In this document: in pieces, positions 47,644-57,180 of the stretch
Layout: the number at the start of each line of letters is the position of its first letter
Position numbering within the stretch: the first letter of the stretch is position 1
NCBI GenBank assembly: GCA_015039365.1
Contig: WION01000014.1
Location: forward strand, 186,001-250,000
Reading direction: 5' to 3'
Length of the DNA: 64,000 nt
Source: Amanita rubescens
Taxonomy: Eukaryota; Basidiomycota; Agaricomycetes; Agaricales; Amanitaceae
Program-made: the position numbers and the translations under genes
The notes under the pieces: generated by a model
What the model saw: the letters and a program-made list of their open reading frames with translations, nothing else
The model's database searches: none
What the model was told of the DNA's origin: nothing

Positions 47644-48628
47644 ATGTCTGACGTGCCCTCTAGAAGAATTACAGTCGTGGAGAATGCCCCGCGTTCTCTT
47701 AGCCCGAAGAACTTGAATTCTTCAAAACACAAACTGGGTTAGGAGAAGAGGAGCTCAAGAAGCATATTAATGACATCCAGGCCAAGGCATACCAAGTCTT
47801 TCCCTATCCATGCATTAAAAGCATCCGCTTCACTAAGTGTGTCTTTCCGTCATTAATCCCCACTTATCCAAGTGCCTTGCGACTTGCTAAAGAAAGGAAG
47901 GATGCCATTTGGCTTGATGTTGGGTGTTGCGGTACGATGTATTCTCTTGTGACGCCACGAGACTTTTGATAGCCTTTCAGTTGGATGTGATCTCCGGAAG
48001 GTAGTTGCGGATGGATGGCCCGTGGAGAACGTCGTAGGGTTTGAATTACGCAAGGGTAAGTATTCAAGTGTCGATTATGCCTGCAATACTCAAACGATCT
48101 TTTGAAGCTTTCTGGGACTACGGTCACGAGCTCTTCTTTAGTACTCCTGAATCGTTCCCGGCTACTTTCATCGCGGGAGATGTATTCGATCCCGAAATGA
48201 TATCCCCACGCACTCCACCCAAGCCTTCGGAAGCTTTGCCCCCTCGTCCCGATTTCAAATCGCTTACTAGTCTCACCCCTCTGCAGGGACACGTCTCTGC
48301 CATTTACGCAAGCTCGTTCTTCCATCTATTCGACGGACCGGGGCAACTTCAAGTGGCGCGCCAACTCGCATCCCTCCTTTCACCTCTTCCAGGGTCCATC
48401 ATATTTGGTGGGCACGTTGGGAGCCTTGTCAAAGAAACAATAGAAAGTCATAACCATCTAAAGTTTCTTCACTCTCCAGAATCATGGAAAGATCTCTGGG
48501 AGGGGCAAGTTTTTGAGAAAGGCGAAATTCGTGTGGATACACATTTAGTTGAGGTGGCTCACAAGTCGGATGAGCAAGCCGATGCTGAAGAGGTTTACTG
48601 GCTGGCTTGGAGCATAACTAGGCTCTAA
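47644..48628 (+). pseudogene. SAM-dependent methyltransferase, tandem copy 1 (disrupted)
   Basis: The four-exon plan of copies 2 and 3 is recognisable. Exon 1 has a one-base deletion near 47707 relative to them, so the frame runs into a stop about ten codons later. In addition, intron 1 is cut short: its donor (gtgtgtc at about 47838) is followed after some 20 nt by exon-2-like sequence, so the acceptor and the first codons of exon 2 are missing. Exons 3 and 4 remain open, and exon 4 (48112-48628, up to YWLAWSITRL) is as well kept as in the intact copies. The inactivation therefore looks young. Confidence 0.75.
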
Positions 48629-48988
48629 TGTAAAGTTCAACTTTTCGATGTACATTATCTTATGCACTCACTCTCTTATCAAAACCATAGCGAGTTTATT
48701 GTGGTCAAGTTATGTGAGAATCTGCGATTGATTGGTTTCCCGATGAGGAAGATCTGCCTCTTTTCACAACTCTCATTGAAGCCATGCTGAGCCATGAACT
48801 AGCTGTCGTTGCCTTGAGATCTAGGCTGTCTAGCGTGTGACGAATGATGAACGCTGCCAAATACACCCCATGAGTTGGGCGGCTGCGGACTGCAATATGT
48901 ATGATTCTGGAAATGTGAGTCGCTAACTCCGGATGGGTTATAATTTAACTCAGTCCGTCTACTACCAGTCGCTTGCATCCGAACTGCA
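48629..48988. other. spacer upstream of methyltransferase copy 2
   Basis: A 360-bp spacer. Its last 70 bp resemble the matching region before copy 3 (ctccggatgg, then tcgcttgcatccga just before the ATG), so the duplicated unit includes the promoter-proximal region. Confidence 0.5.
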
Positions 48989-50039
48989 ATGTCTGAGGTT
49001 CCCTTGAGAAAAGTCACAATCGTGGAGAATGCCCCGCTTTCACTTAATCCACAGGAACTTGAATTCTTCAAAACGCAGACTGGGTTAGAAGAAGAAGAGC
49101 TCAAAAAGCATATTTATGACATCCAGGCCAAGGCTTACCAAGTCTATCCCTATCCTTGCATCAAAAGCCTTAGTTTTGCCAAGTGTGTCTTTTTTGTCAT
49201 TACCCTACCCAATCGCAATCAACTAAATTTGATATATAGGCTTAGGATACCTCATTCACCCGCTTATCCGAGTGTCTTGCAGCTCGCCAAAGAAAGAAAG
49301 GACGCCATTTTGCTTGATGCCGGGTGTTGCTGTACGATCTATATATTCTCTTCTATGCGGATTTTTAAGAGACTAATTCTTCAGTCGGATGTGATCTCCG
49401 GAAGGCCGTTGTGGATGGATGGGCTGTAGAGAACGTGCTGGGATTTGAATTACGCAAGGGTAAGTACTGAATGAATCATTTGGTGCCCGCAATACTTAGA
49501 CAAAATTTCAAGCTTTTTGGGACTGCGGCCACGAACTCTTCCGCAGCACCCCTGAATCGTTTCCGGCGGCTTTCGTTGAGGGAGATGTATTCGATCCCGC
49601 AATGATATCCCCACGCGCGCCGTTTAACCTTTCGGAAGCTTTGTCTCCTCGCCCCGACCTCAAATCCCTCACCAGCCTCACTCCTTTGCAAGGACACGTC
49701 TCTGCCATTTACACAGGCGCGTTCTTCCACCTTTTCGATGAACCAGGACAACTTCAAGTAGCGCGCCAACTTGCATCCCTCCTTTCGCCTCTTCCAGGCT
49801 CCATCATATTTGGCGGGCACGCTGGGGATCTTGTCAAAGGAACAAAAATAAGTCGAACAACTCAGCGCCCGATGTTTTTTCACTCTCCAGAATCGTGGAA
49901 AGATCTCTGGGAGGGACAAGTCTTTGAGAAAGGCGAAGTTCTCGCGGATGCACGTGTGATTGAGATATCTTACAAGCCAGTTGGGCAAGCCGAGGCTGAG
50001 ATTGCTTATTGGTTGGTTTGGAGCATAACTAGGCTTTAA
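48989..50039 (+). CDS. SAM-dependent methyltransferase, AusD-like, tandem copy 2
   Basis: Four exons: 48989-49182, 49240-49331, 49385-49459 and 49513-50039, giving 295 residues. The Rossmann motif I is split across intron 2: LLDAGCC-FGCDLRKAVVDGW. Then come the acidic strand VEGDVFDP and motif-like GHVSAIYTGAFFHLFDEPGQ and LLSPLPGSIIFGGHAG. The N-terminal ELEFFKTQTGLEEEEL helix is typical of this fungal family, whose member AusD methylates a carboxyl group in austinol (meroterpenoid) synthesis. All joins are in frame and no lesion is seen. Substrate here is unknown. Confidence 0.87.
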
Positions 50040-50398
50040 CGTGGAATTAAAAGTTCAAATGTACATTATCATATGCACCAGTGTCCGAGTGAGCTGACGG
50101 GACTTACTAGACTATTTCCAGATTAAGAAACTCTACTTCTCTCCATGACGTTACAGTGACTTTGTATTTCAGTTGGGATCTCTGAGGCTGTTTATCTGCT
50201 AGGTCGATAAATCAGGCGACTGCGAGCTGCAAGGGGATGTCTTATAATATTCTTGATCCAGGCCAGGAAAATGTGCGATGGCATAGCATCGGCTTGCTGG
50301 CAAGTTATCGCGATGATGTGGTAGCTCCGGATGGCTATGGATTATTTTGACTCTTACGTCTGGCACCTCCTAGCATTGGTCGCTTGTATCCGAAAGCC
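50040..50398. other. spacer upstream of methyltransferase copy 3
   Basis: A 359-bp spacer, nearly equal in length to the one before copy 2. It shares ctccggatgg (50326-50335) and tcgcttgtatccga close to the start codon. Confidence 0.5.
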
Positions 50399-51439
50399 AT
50401 GTCTGACGCGCAGTCTACAATTGTTTTGAACGCCCCGCTTTCTCTTGAACCGGACGAACTTGAATTCTTCAAAGCACAGACTGGGTTGGAAGAAAAAGAG
50501 CTTAAGGACCATATCACGGATGTCCAAGCCAAGGCACACCAATTCTTCCCTTATTTCTGCATCAAACACTTCACGTTCACCAAGTATGTCTTTTTTGTCA
50601 TACACACCTGGGATGCATTTAACCATGTGCAACAGGTTTAAAGTAACACGTGTACCCGCTTATCAACGCGCCCTGCAACTCGGTAAAGAAAGAAAGGACG
50701 CCATTTGGCTTGATGTTGGATGCTGCTGTGTGTTTTATTCTTTTGTTGAGTCACAGGATTTTTGATAGGATCTGTGTTCTTTAGTTGGCTGTGATATTCG
50801 GAAGGTCGTTGCGGATGGATGGCCTGTGGAAAACGTGATAGGATTCGAATTACGCAAAGGTAGGCGCTAAACAATAGTTTATATTCTGCGATAAGATAAT
50901 CTTTTGAAGCTTTCTGGGACTACGGTTACGAACTTTTCCTTAGTACCCCTGAATCTTTCCCGGCAGCTTTCGTCGCGGGAGATGTATTCGATCCCGCAAT
51001 GATATCCCCACGTGCGCCGCTCAACGCCTCGGAAGCTTTGCTAGCTTCTCGTCTCAATCTCAAATCCCTTACTAGTCTTACCCCATTGCAGGGACATGTC
51101 TCTGCCATTTACACAGGCTCGTTCTTCCACCTATTCGATGAACTTGGGCAACTTCAAGCAGCGCGCCAACTTGCATCGCTTCTTTCACCTCTCCCAGGGT
51201 CTATCATACTTGGTGGTCATGTCGGAAACCTTGTTAAAGGAACAAAATTGAATGCGGCATCTGGCCGTATGACGTTTTGTCACTCTCCGGAGTCATGGAA
51301 AGATCTCTGGGAGGAACAAGTCTTTGAGAAAGGCGAAGTCCTTGTGGACACCCATATAGTGGAGTTGGCTTACAAGTCAAACGAAGGAGCTGAGGTCGAT
51401 AAGGTATATTGGCTGTCTTGGAGCATCACGAGACTTTGA
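50399..51439 (+). CDS. SAM-dependent methyltransferase, AusD-like, tandem copy 3
   Basis: Four exons: 50399-50583, 50636-50727, 50785-50859 and 50910-51439, giving 293 residues. Exons 2 and 3 have exactly the same lengths as in copy 2 (92 and 75 nt). SAM motif I reads WLDVGCC-FGCDIRKVVADGW across intron 2; VAGDVFDP, GHVSAIYTGSFFHLFDELGQ and the end YWLSWSITRL follow. The frame is intact. Copies 2 and 3 differ by scattered substitutions and a two-residue insertion near SEALLASRLNLK, so they may have divided roles. Confidence 0.87.
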
Positions 51440-51526
51440 GCAATGTAAGGTTCAGTTCGATGTAGATTATTGTATCTATACGTGACCACGGCTTGCAAAT
51501 GGAATAGAGGTAGCATTATTCACGTC

Positions 51527-52797
51527 TCAGGAGCCCAAAAAGGCAGAGACGATTCCAAAAGACGGAGCTGTTTCTACAAACCCTTCCCGAAGAATGGGAT
51601 CGATGAAGCTCGGGATTGTATAAACGAACCACATGATGACCCATAGATAACCTAAGCATTGCCACAGCGGCCCGCGAACGGAGAACCTGCGGCCAATCCC
51701 CTCGATAACCACAAATTCAAAAGTAATGCCGACAGCTTGCAAAAGGAAGAATTGCAAGACGTGCCGATATGTCCAGTAACCTATCAGTGAATACTCTCCG
51801 CCAGCGTGAATGAGACCGTTCACAGCAAATGCAGAATACACTTTGACCAGCAATGCAGCTTTTGAACCTCGTTTTAGACGGAATACATCATGTGCGATGA
51901 AGCGTCCGTGAGAGATTCCAGGCTGTAATGTATAGAATTAAACAACATACTGACGGGTTTTGGCTATAGTTTACTCACCCATCGCAATGTTTGATGCCAC
52001 GTGCAACTTAGTTATTAAATAAGAATAAGCATGGATCCTGGTACGTCAATGAGCTATACTCACCCCCAGAACTTGCGTAAAGTATATGCGTCACGGATAT
52101 CGCCAAAAAGGGGAGGACAATCTTGGGGCTCTGCTAATCCAATGCAGAGGAACAGGATACGAAGCATACGGTGGACCGTACGGAGTGCCGTGCTTCCAGC
52201 TAACCCCAGGATTAACACGTTCGTTATCCGCCATGCAATCCCACCTTCGGCAAAGGAGTGTCCATCTGTAACGAAGCTGGGACTGGTTTTGACAAATGTG
52301 ATGATTATTTCGTAGGAGATGAGGTCCAGAACCAAAGCACCAAGTTGTTGGACGATGAACTTGCTGCGGGTGATTGATGGCGACGGAGGCGGTGGGAGGG
52401 CGTGCTTTGCCCCATGAGACCAGGTCGTCGCACGACAATTGACATTCAGTTTTATGGCCCATTTGATGCGTTCAACGAGCGGAAAGCAATACGCAGGTTC
52501 CTTTTGACCACTGGCGAATACTGTGCGTTGGGCGTCGTTGATCAGGATGTAGCTGGATGCTAAAAAAATTTGCGCTACGAGGGCGGATGCGTACGTATAC
52601 TCTAACGCATTGTGGAAGTGCAAAGTCCGCTGGAAAAAGGCCACAGTGCTGAGCACTATGGGCACCATGAACAAGCGTCTGTATGGCGATGGCTTGGCGA
52701 CCAAGGCGGAAAAGTAGAAGATCTGCCCAAGCGCGAATAAGGCATGCGAAGAGATGGCCACCATGTTGGACCTTGGAAGTTGGTTATCGGGCTTCAA
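51527..52797 (-). CDS. wax-synthase-like membrane O-acyltransferase
   Basis: Three exons: 52797-52064, 52006-51979 and 51922-51527, giving 385 residues. The protein has many hydrophobic helices. The conserved core lies at the splice joins: DAYTLRKFWGCTWHQTLRW, then VKVYSAFAVNGLIHAGGEYS with the His expected for acyl transfer. Fungal relatives esterify terpenoids and other alcohols in specialised metabolism. It is the only minus-strand gene in the locus and converges on methyltransferase copy 3, 87 bp apart. An alternative start is the Met at 52764 (MVAISSHALF). Confidence 0.83.
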
Positions 52798-53297
52798 AGC
52801 TTCAAATGGGTAGAGTCGAACTAAAATTGATGAACTTTTTGCTAATAACCAATATAGTTCAGTACAGCCTCGCTTATCATTACTGCCGAAAGCTAAGGAT
52901 AAACCATTGGCACTGCGAAGGCCGCCTTCAGCAAAGTGTGATGCTCCATGAAGTGACGCGTGATGCGTGACTGGAACGTATGCCTCCTATTTCAGTTTCC
53001 TCCGTTCCACAGGCCGATCGATTTAGGAGAATGAGTATGGCAACTGAACTAGATAATTCCCCTACTCGCCGTCATTTATGTAATGTATGTGATATTGCCA
53101 TTGAATCAGGTCCAGTACAATTTAACCGTGGATTGTAGGTCAATATTCCCTGCCAGTGCAACCCTGGTGATGATTAATAAAAACATGTGAAGACCCAATT
53201 TGGTCGTGAGTACCTCGTTCTCCTTTTTCTGGTCAGTATATATTAATTAAGGGGCAATGTTGAGACTCCCCAGTGTCGTGGCCTCCTAAGTATACCC
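52798..53297. other. divergent promoter region between acyltransferase and MpaB-like copy 2
   Basis: This 500-bp region separates the two divergent starts and must carry both promoters. AT-rich tatatattaattaa (53238-53251) lies about 50 bp before the MpaB-like start. No gene is seen. Confidence 0.5.
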
Positions 53298-55141
53298 ATG
53301 TTGTTCCAGGGGATGAATGTGGCTACGACCTGCCTCGTAGCAGGAGTCAGCTACCTCGCACTAGTCCGCTCACTTCGTTGGAGGAGATACAACGCCATCC
53401 ACGCCAAATATGGAGGCAAAATTCAAAGTCTCACGACGGAGGAAGCACAGGAAATCTTTCAAGTCGCTTTCAATTGGGATATGCCCTTGTTGCTCTACTA
53501 CTCGCTTGCGTTTGCGCTGTTTAAAACATATGCCGTCGTACGTGTCACTTAGCACTTTGGGAGCGAGGTTAACGTACGGACAATGTGTGCCGATTTAGCC
53601 TTCCATATCACGAATTCTTGTCGCAACAGGAGAATTGAAGTCGTCGGATACCATTTCAAAGCGTTATTCGGACGTATGTATCTCAATTACATTCCAGTTT
53701 TAAGCTGAAGCTCTTGTATAAATTTAAAAGACAGAGATAATGATCGGTTCGGTGATTCATCGATCATCAATTAATATTCAACTAACAAGTAACCATCTCA
53801 GCAACATGGATGATATGTCCCGTGAATGGGCGCACTGCCAACAAGGGCGTTGATCCTCGTGCCATGCTTGCTTTAGCGAGGACAAATTGGCTTCATTCTC
53901 ACTACGACATCGTGAGCATATCGCAAGTAATTTGTGAATAGTGACTTAGATGAATCTTAGTCGAATGAAGACTTTCTTTTCACCCTCGCCTTGTTCATCC
54001 TTGAACCGATTGTGAGTGATGCACCATATTTTCTGATCGGAATTTCTAACTCGTGAGTAAGACCTGGGCGGAGAAATACGGCTGGAGGAAATTATCACCT
54101 CTTGAGCAGCAGGTGAGCAAATGGTAGTCCCATGCCATATTTTCTTCTAATAGTACTTAGGCACTATTCGTCTTCTGGGCAGATATAGGAAGGCGTATGA
54201 ATATCAAAGACATTCCAAACTCCTTGGAGATCCTGAAAGAATGGGCAATGGTGCGCCAACGGAATAAGCTAACTATTTACGTTGTCGCTGACGTCACATG
54301 GAGGCATACGAAATGGAGAAAATGGTCCCGCACCAGACCAACAAGACCATCGCAGAAGGCACAGTGCAAGAATTGCTTTATCCGGCCCCAAAGTTCTTCA
54401 AACTGAAACAACTCGGAAAGAACCTCGTTGCTGCTGCCATGGACGACCATGTTCGAAATGCCATGATGTAGGCTTTTTGTATTTGTCTTTAAATCGGATT
54501 CCTATTTATAATGAAACAGGATGCCCGAGCCACCGTGGTATCTGCGGACTACCGTCAATTCGATACTGTACTCCGTGGCGTTTGTGCATAAACATTTGAT
54601 GCTTCCGCGGTTGGGACCCAAACCTGTCGTTCCGCTTACATTTCCAGATATAAAGGAGGGCGAACCTGTCCGGCTCCATCCAAACCGGTAGGTCAGGTTG
54701 CCGGTCGTGCGTTTCATGGTCTCAACAGAAACACCTTTAGCCACACTTCAAGACCTTGGTACAAGCGCGAATCAAAGGGTCTGGGATACCTTTTGGATAG
54801 ATTGTTAGTTTCATTTGGAGTATACGCTGACGTACCCGGGCCTCAGTGGGTGCCCAATATCTTTCTTGCGTAATGTTGGCTTATTGAATGACATAGACTG
54901 AAGAGCGAAGGCTACATCCTCCACACGCAGGTAAGGCTGTTGACGTAAAATCATCGTTCATCGTTCCTTACATGCAATACTTATTATTAGGGTCCTTTGC
55001 AATTTGAACAAGGTAGTTTATTTCATTCGCTGACTTATTCTTGCACTCAGTCATTTTGCAGATGGCCATGATGAAGTCATTCAAAAGGCAGAGGAGATGT
55101 TGAAATGTCCAATCCCTGAGGCTTGGAAGAGGTCTACCTAG
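53298..55141 (+). CDS. MpaB-like (DUF2236/rubber-oxygenase family) oxygenase, copy 2
   Basis: Thirteen exons give 401 residues: 53298-53537, 53599-53673, 53731-53746, 53802-53911, 53961-54011, 54062-54112, 54161-54250, 54304-54467, 54520-54687, 54741-54845, 54897-54930, 54991-55012 and 55062-55141. Exons 2-12 have exactly the same lengths as in copy 1. Core blocks are DPRAMLALARTNWLHSHYDI, SNEDFLFTLALFILEPI, EQQALFVFWADIGRRMNI and RPWYKRESKGLGYLLDRLLV. The N-terminal helix CLVAGVSYLALVRSL anchors it. The start could also be the Met at 53313, which matches copy 1. A broken GST follows, as after copy 1. Confidence 0.87.
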
Positions 55142-55347
55142 TTTTTATGGCCTTCTCGGGTTTTTCGTTAGTCGAAGCTTTAGTATTATGTGGTACAATC
55201 ACTGTGTTCTGCGCGATGGTATAGATGTTACGAGTTGCGTGACTTGGTCCGTTGCCGCGGGATCCAACATTAGGCCTCATGTGATCCGCGAATATCCGGC
55301 AGCGGTACAATGGCATTAGCGCGTTTCTTCGACAGGCACACCCAATA

Positions 55348-55860
55348 ATGGTCAGACCTATCATTCTCTATGACTTAGCCTCGAAGATATCCAACTACCC
55401 TTGGAGTCCTAACGTTTGGAAAACCAGGTAAGAAACCACTTTGCCGACCCAGCCAGCCCCAAAAGCTTTCAACAGGTTGACACTGAACTATAAGGGAATA
55501 CCATTCGTCACGGAATGGGTTGAATTCCCTGATATCCAGGCGAAATGCACGGAAATGGGCATTTCCCCGGGCATCACCAAACGAGATGGAACCCACATAT
55601 ATACCGTACCCGCAATCTGGGATCCGTCCACTGAGACTGGCATATCCAATTCCCTCCGCATCGCGAGATACCTAGACAAAACATATCCGGAGACCCCACC
55701 TGTCTGTTTCGATGGAATCGAAGAGTACGACAATCTTCTGGTCGCAGAGGAGGCGACGAAGGTCGTTCTATTTCATCAAGGCCCAAAGGAATTAGTATCA
55801 TCGATGCAGACTTTACTTTGTCCTGGATATGACGGGGCGAAGGTGTCGATATGTTTGTAG
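55348..55860 (+). pseudogene. glutathione S-transferase, truncated/disrupted copy 2 (metabolite locus)
   Basis: Exon 1 (55348-55427, MVRPIILYDLASKI...WK) and the intron-1 acceptor (ttcaacag|gttg) are intact, and exon 2 gives the whole thioredoxin-like domain (NYKGIPFVTEWVEF, YTVPAIWDPSTETG, RIARYLDKTYPETP). After EEYDN the sequence no longer matches the helical domain in frame; a shifted frame reads GISIIDADFTLSW, which resembles a short piece of the GST C-terminal domain. Most of that domain is missing, so the protein would stop at about residue 165. It is the counterpart of the dead GST after MpaB-like copy 1. Confidence 0.75.
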
Positions 55861-56203
55861 AACGGACTTGGAGATTTTGACGTTTCTGACGCGTGCTCAG
55901 CGCTCACTGTTATAGATACAGCCTGGTGTCTGGTGCGTTGTCCTTTCCTTTCGGTCCGTAACCGCGCTCACTTGTCAGCCATAGTATCCCTTGCAAACTA
56001 TATTGAAACCTGACGCCGAGTCACTCAGCCTCGGCTCGCACGCGAGGCAGCCATTCACGCATCTCACGCCATATTCGAGCTCCATATGATTGCAATCGGA
56101 TGGGCTCAGAGACGTAACTCCTTGTCTGGACTGTGCGGGTGATACGTACGCTCAACAGGGAATTTCCATCTCGCCTTGTACTCTAACCGGTCACAGTGGA
56201 TCA

Positions 56204-56355
56204 CTGGTCCATCCGGGAGAAGTATGCGGCGTGGTAGCTGCGCAATCAATGGGTAAACCGGCCACTCAAATGATGCTGCCCGCATTCCACTATGCTGGTG
56301 TTTCGAGCAAAAACGTTACTCTCGGTGTGCTCGTCTCGAGGAGATTATCAATAAC
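56204..56355 (+). pseudogene. fragment of RNA polymerase II largest subunit gene (RPB1)
   Basis: The translation [20 protein letters not shown] then [20 protein letters not shown] matches the trigger-loop/bridge-helix neighbourhood of RPB1, one of the most conserved stretches in eukaryotes. It has changes that a working copy would not carry (Gly-Lys-Pro for Gly-Glu-Pro, LPAFHY for LNTFHY). At 56330 one base is missing, and the expected PRLEEIIN continues in another frame. No other RPB1 part is seen nearby, so this is an isolated duplicated fragment, not the gene. Confidence 0.8.
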
Positions 56356-57180
56356 AGCATATCTCGAAGTTCAAAGTCATGGTTGCGCCGGATGGAAGTA
56401 TCAGAATTGACTGCGAGAAAGAGTGGGTATCGGATGCGGACTGCGTCACACCCCGATTCACCACCACGCACTGCCCCGCCCGTGTTCCCGTTGGATGATC
56501 TGATTTTAGTTGGGTCATTGGAAGCCAAGAAAGAGGTGGTAGGATTCCATGTGCGTCCGCCGGGACGTGTGGTCATGTGAAAGGAGCAGTATGCCTGATT
56601 CGGTTCTCTACGTTGTTGAAGGAGAGTGAGAATGATTTTTTGATGCGGTCGACTTTGCCATCTGGGTGCTTTTCACTGATGCGGAGAGTGAAGAATTCTG
56701 GTTGTGTTCCATCCCAGGCAGGGATTCGTAGTAGAGATAGTAGGCGGGTGCACCTACATGGTGGCTACATAAAATTGGGTTTTGTCCAATATGGATAGGC
56801 AACGCATTGTTCAAACGTTCACGGGTTGACGACAAACAACCTTTTTGTTGGAGTACAAACCGCTCACGCATGATTGGTTTCAATTTATTTTTCAGGAGTG
56901 TGATCACGAATAGATCACACAGGAAAAAAAGTGATCATGCATGGTTAATGCATGATTGATATTGATCATTCACGATATCTATAAGTTCTCATGTATTGAT
57001 TTTAATTGGTCCAATTTCGCGAAACACAATGAGAACAATAGTTAGCCAAAGAGAGAGATGCGAGATAGTACGAATAATGAGAGATTCTCAAGACGCATAG
57101 GTCCTACATGAATATGAACCTCCAAGTTCAGGTCAAAAAATGTAGTACGAGGACCGTCCCCAAACTAGATTGTGGCCAGT
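56356..57180. other. ragged stretch without a supportable gene
   Basis: Short plus-strand frames exist (to 56580 and 56798). One (PPVFPLDDLILVGSLEAKKE) is protein-like but has no recognised family or start, and may be further gene debris. A palindrome-rich segment lies at 56898-56985. Confidence 0.4.
56898..56920. repeat. inverted repeat gtgtgatc / gatcacac
   Basis: Eight-bp perfect arms (56898-56905 and 56913-56920) surround a 7-nt spacer. Within the next 60 bp follow further GATCA words and a second inverted repeat, catgcat..atgcatg (56937-56954). The AT-rich setting is between gene debris and the 3' end of the next gene. Confidence 0.7.

Noticed and set aside
43495..55860. A PKS, NRPS, terpene synthase, prenyltransferase or P450 core gene in the locus
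   Set aside because: I looked for ketosynthase, adenylation, DDxxD/NSE, NxxxDxxxD and haem-binding FxxGxRxC patterns in the translations and found none.
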